From assembly GCA_964427175.1 (NCBI GenBank), contig CAYRTP010000045.1, positions 1-14,470 of the forward strand: 14,470 bases of DNA, read 5' to 3'. Below are positions 13,271-14,470 of this stretch, piece after piece (position 1 is the first letter of the stretch; each line of letters opens with the position of its first letter). The DNA comes from CAMEON01 sp964427175 (GTDB lineage Bacteria; Bacillota; Clostridia; Oscillospirales; CAG-272). The notes beneath the pieces are model-generated. The model was not told the origin of the DNA and did not search any database. It saw only the letters and a program-made list of their open reading frames with translations. The position numbers and the translations under genes are program-made.

Positions 13271-14458
13271 ATGACCGATCTATGGCAAAACCTCAAAGCC
13301 CTGTCCGACGGGGGGCGGCCCATCCTGCTCTACGGCATGGGCAACGGCGCGGACAAGATCCTGACCGTCTGCGGCAGCTACGGCATTCCCGTGGCGGATT
13401 TCTTCGCCAGCGACGGCTTCGTGCGGGGCCACAGCTTCCACGGCAAGGTGGTGCTGTCCTTCACCCGGGCCTGCGAGAAGTACGGCGCGGAGAACATGAT
13501 CGTCCTGCTCTCCTTCGCCTCCTCCCGCCCCGAGGTGCTGGAGACCATTGGCCGCGTGGCCGCTGCCTGCGAGCTCTACATCCCCGACGTGCCCGTCTGC
13601 GGGACCGAGCTGTTCAACGCCGAATTTTACGAGGCCCACAAAAAGGAGATCGCCGCCGCCCGCGCCCTGTTTGCCGACGAGGAGTCCCGCCGCGTCTATG
13701 ACGGCATCCTGGAATACAAGCTCACGGGCCGCATGGATGTCCTCCGCGCCACCGAATCCGAGCCCGGGGATGCCTACCGAAATATCCTTCACGCAGAACG
13801 GTTTTTGACCGCCGCCGACCTGGGGGCCTACAACGGCGACAGCATCCGCGAGCTCCGCGGCTACGCGCCCCGCCTGGAAACCGTCATCGCCATGGAGCCC
13901 GACCGCCGCAATTTCCGCAAGCTGTCCGAGTACGCCCAAGCGCTGGGAGAGGCGGGGGATCCCCTCACCCTGCACAGGATTCAGGCGGGAGCCTGGAGCC
14001 ACCCCGCCACCCTGACCTTCCACGGAAGCGGAAACCGCAACGCGGGCCTCACCGATCCCGCCGCCCCTGCGGTCGGGAGCATTCTTCCCTCCACCGCGGA
14101 CAATCCCTATTTCGGCAAGACCGCCGAGGTCCCCGTGACCGCCCTGGACACGGCGGTCACCGAGCTGGGGCTGACAGCCCCCATGGACTACATCAAGTAC
14201 GACGTGGAGGGAGCCGAAACCGAGGCCCTGCTGGGCTCCCGCGAGATCATCCGTCGGGATGCCCCCGCCCTCCTGGTGTCGGCCTACCATCGGAGTGCCG
14301 ACCTGTTCAAGCTCCCCCTCCTGGTCCATGAGCTGAATCCCGCCTACAGCCTCTACCTCCGCCGCATGGCAGGGGTGCCTGCCTGGGATATCAATCTGTA
14401 TGCGGTGCCAGGGCTCTGCCCTGGACCCGCTCAAGGGACTTTTGAAAAAGTCCCTTGA
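13271..14458 (+). CDS. FkbM family SAM-dependent methyltransferase with repeat-encoded C terminus
   Basis: The 395-residue protein has two parts. Residues about 1-165 begin with LLYGMGNGADKIL (19-31), a glycine-rich nucleotide-binding-like strand-turn-helix seen in front of FkbM domains in Clostridia. Residues about 175-375 are the FkbM-type methyltransferase: the SAM-binding motif ADLGAYNGDS (182-191), AMEPD after the second strand, and the family hallmark DVEGAE (311-316). The normal domain end, PAWDINLYAV, is followed by about 15 extra residues (GLCPGPAQGTFEKVP) encoded by repeat copy C, which also gives the TGA stop. The start is set by AAGGAGG seven bases upstream. Members of the family O-methylate sugars or other small molecules in glycan and secondary metabolism; the substrate here cannot be told. 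There are no glycan genes beside it within the window. Confidence 0.88.
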   Translation: MTDLWQNLKALSDGGRPILLYGMGNGADKILTVCGSYGIPVADFFASDGFVRGHSFHGKVVLSFTRACEKYGAENMIVLLSFASSRPEVLETIGRVAAACELYIPDVPVCGTELFNAEFYEAHKKEIAAARALFADEESRRVYDGILEYKLTGRMDVLRATESEPGDAYRNILHAERFLTAADLGAYNGDSIRELRGYAPRLETVIAMEPDRRNFRKLSEYAQALGEAGDPLTLHRIQAGAWSHPATLTFHGSGNRNAGLTDPAAPAVGSILPSTADNPYFGKTAEVPVTALDTAVTELGLTAPMDYIKYDVEGAETEALLGSREIIRRDAPALLVSAYHRSADLFKLPLLVHELNPAYSLYLRRMAGVPAWDINLYAVPGLCPGPAQGTFEKVP

Positions 14459-14470
14459 GAATCCCCAAAA
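14405..14470. repeat. Dispersed palindromic repeat, copy C (inverted, cut by window end)
   Basis: Read on the minus strand, this matches the end of copy B: TTTTGGGGATTCTCAAGGG, the 30-base near-perfect palindrome (14430-14459), then CGGG and the hairpin CCAGGGC-TCT-GCCCTGG (14408-14424). It overlaps the 3' end and stop codon (14456-14458) of the methyltransferase gene and probably continues past the window. Confidence 0.8.

Overview
The window reads as a piece of a gut-type Firmicutes (Clostridia) chromosome, probably from a draft or metagenome-assembled genome. The reasons are: G+C-rich genes separated by A+T-rich spacers, AGGAGG-type ribosome binding sites, four near-consensus sigma-A promoters (TTGACA or TTGCAA, 17-18 bases, TATAAT or TACAAT), short dispersed palindromic repeats at gene ends, and a run of exactly ten Ns that looks like a scaffold join. 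The lineage is inferred from style and protein families. No rRNA, tRNA, CRISPR array or insertion-sequence transposase was found.

Layout, left to right. Positions 102-2046 (minus strand) hold a compact inorganic-pyrophosphatase-like gene and pncB (nicotinate phosphoribosyltransferase). Both products act in pyrophosphate-linked steps, since pncB releases PPi. A divergent promoter region (2100-2330) then drives an orphan solute-binding lipoprotein on the plus strand (2334-3818), which ends in a clear terminator. After a repeat-filled spacer comes a minus-strand DUF1015 gene (4204-5469). Divergent from it is a two-gene unit (5646-8011): an ECF sigma factor and a large single-pass membrane protein, a candidate anti-sigma factor or sensor. 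Its outer part carries two copies of a module, each with a Cys-x2-Cys/His cluster.

A second repeat-filled spacer precedes a strong extended -10 promoter and an ABC exporter half-transporter with a His/Pro/Gly-rich tail (8442-10562). An aspartokinase follows (10604 to the gap at 11929-11938) and loses only the last base of its probable stop codon to the gap. Beyond the gap are a 42-codon reading frame whose stop overlaps the start of a small acidic protein (12112-12462), a terminator, two repeat elements, a HIT-family hydrolase (minus, 12836-13174) and an FkbM-family methyltransferase (13271-14458).

Most genes are housekeeping or metabolic, and the neighbourhood is a mosaic of short units rather than one pathway. 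The least ordinary parts are the sigma factor/duplicated cysteine-module protein pair, the toxin/immunity-like edge beside the assembly gap, and the repeat families that sit at or inside gene 3' ends. In one case a repeat supplies the last residues and the stop codon of a protein.
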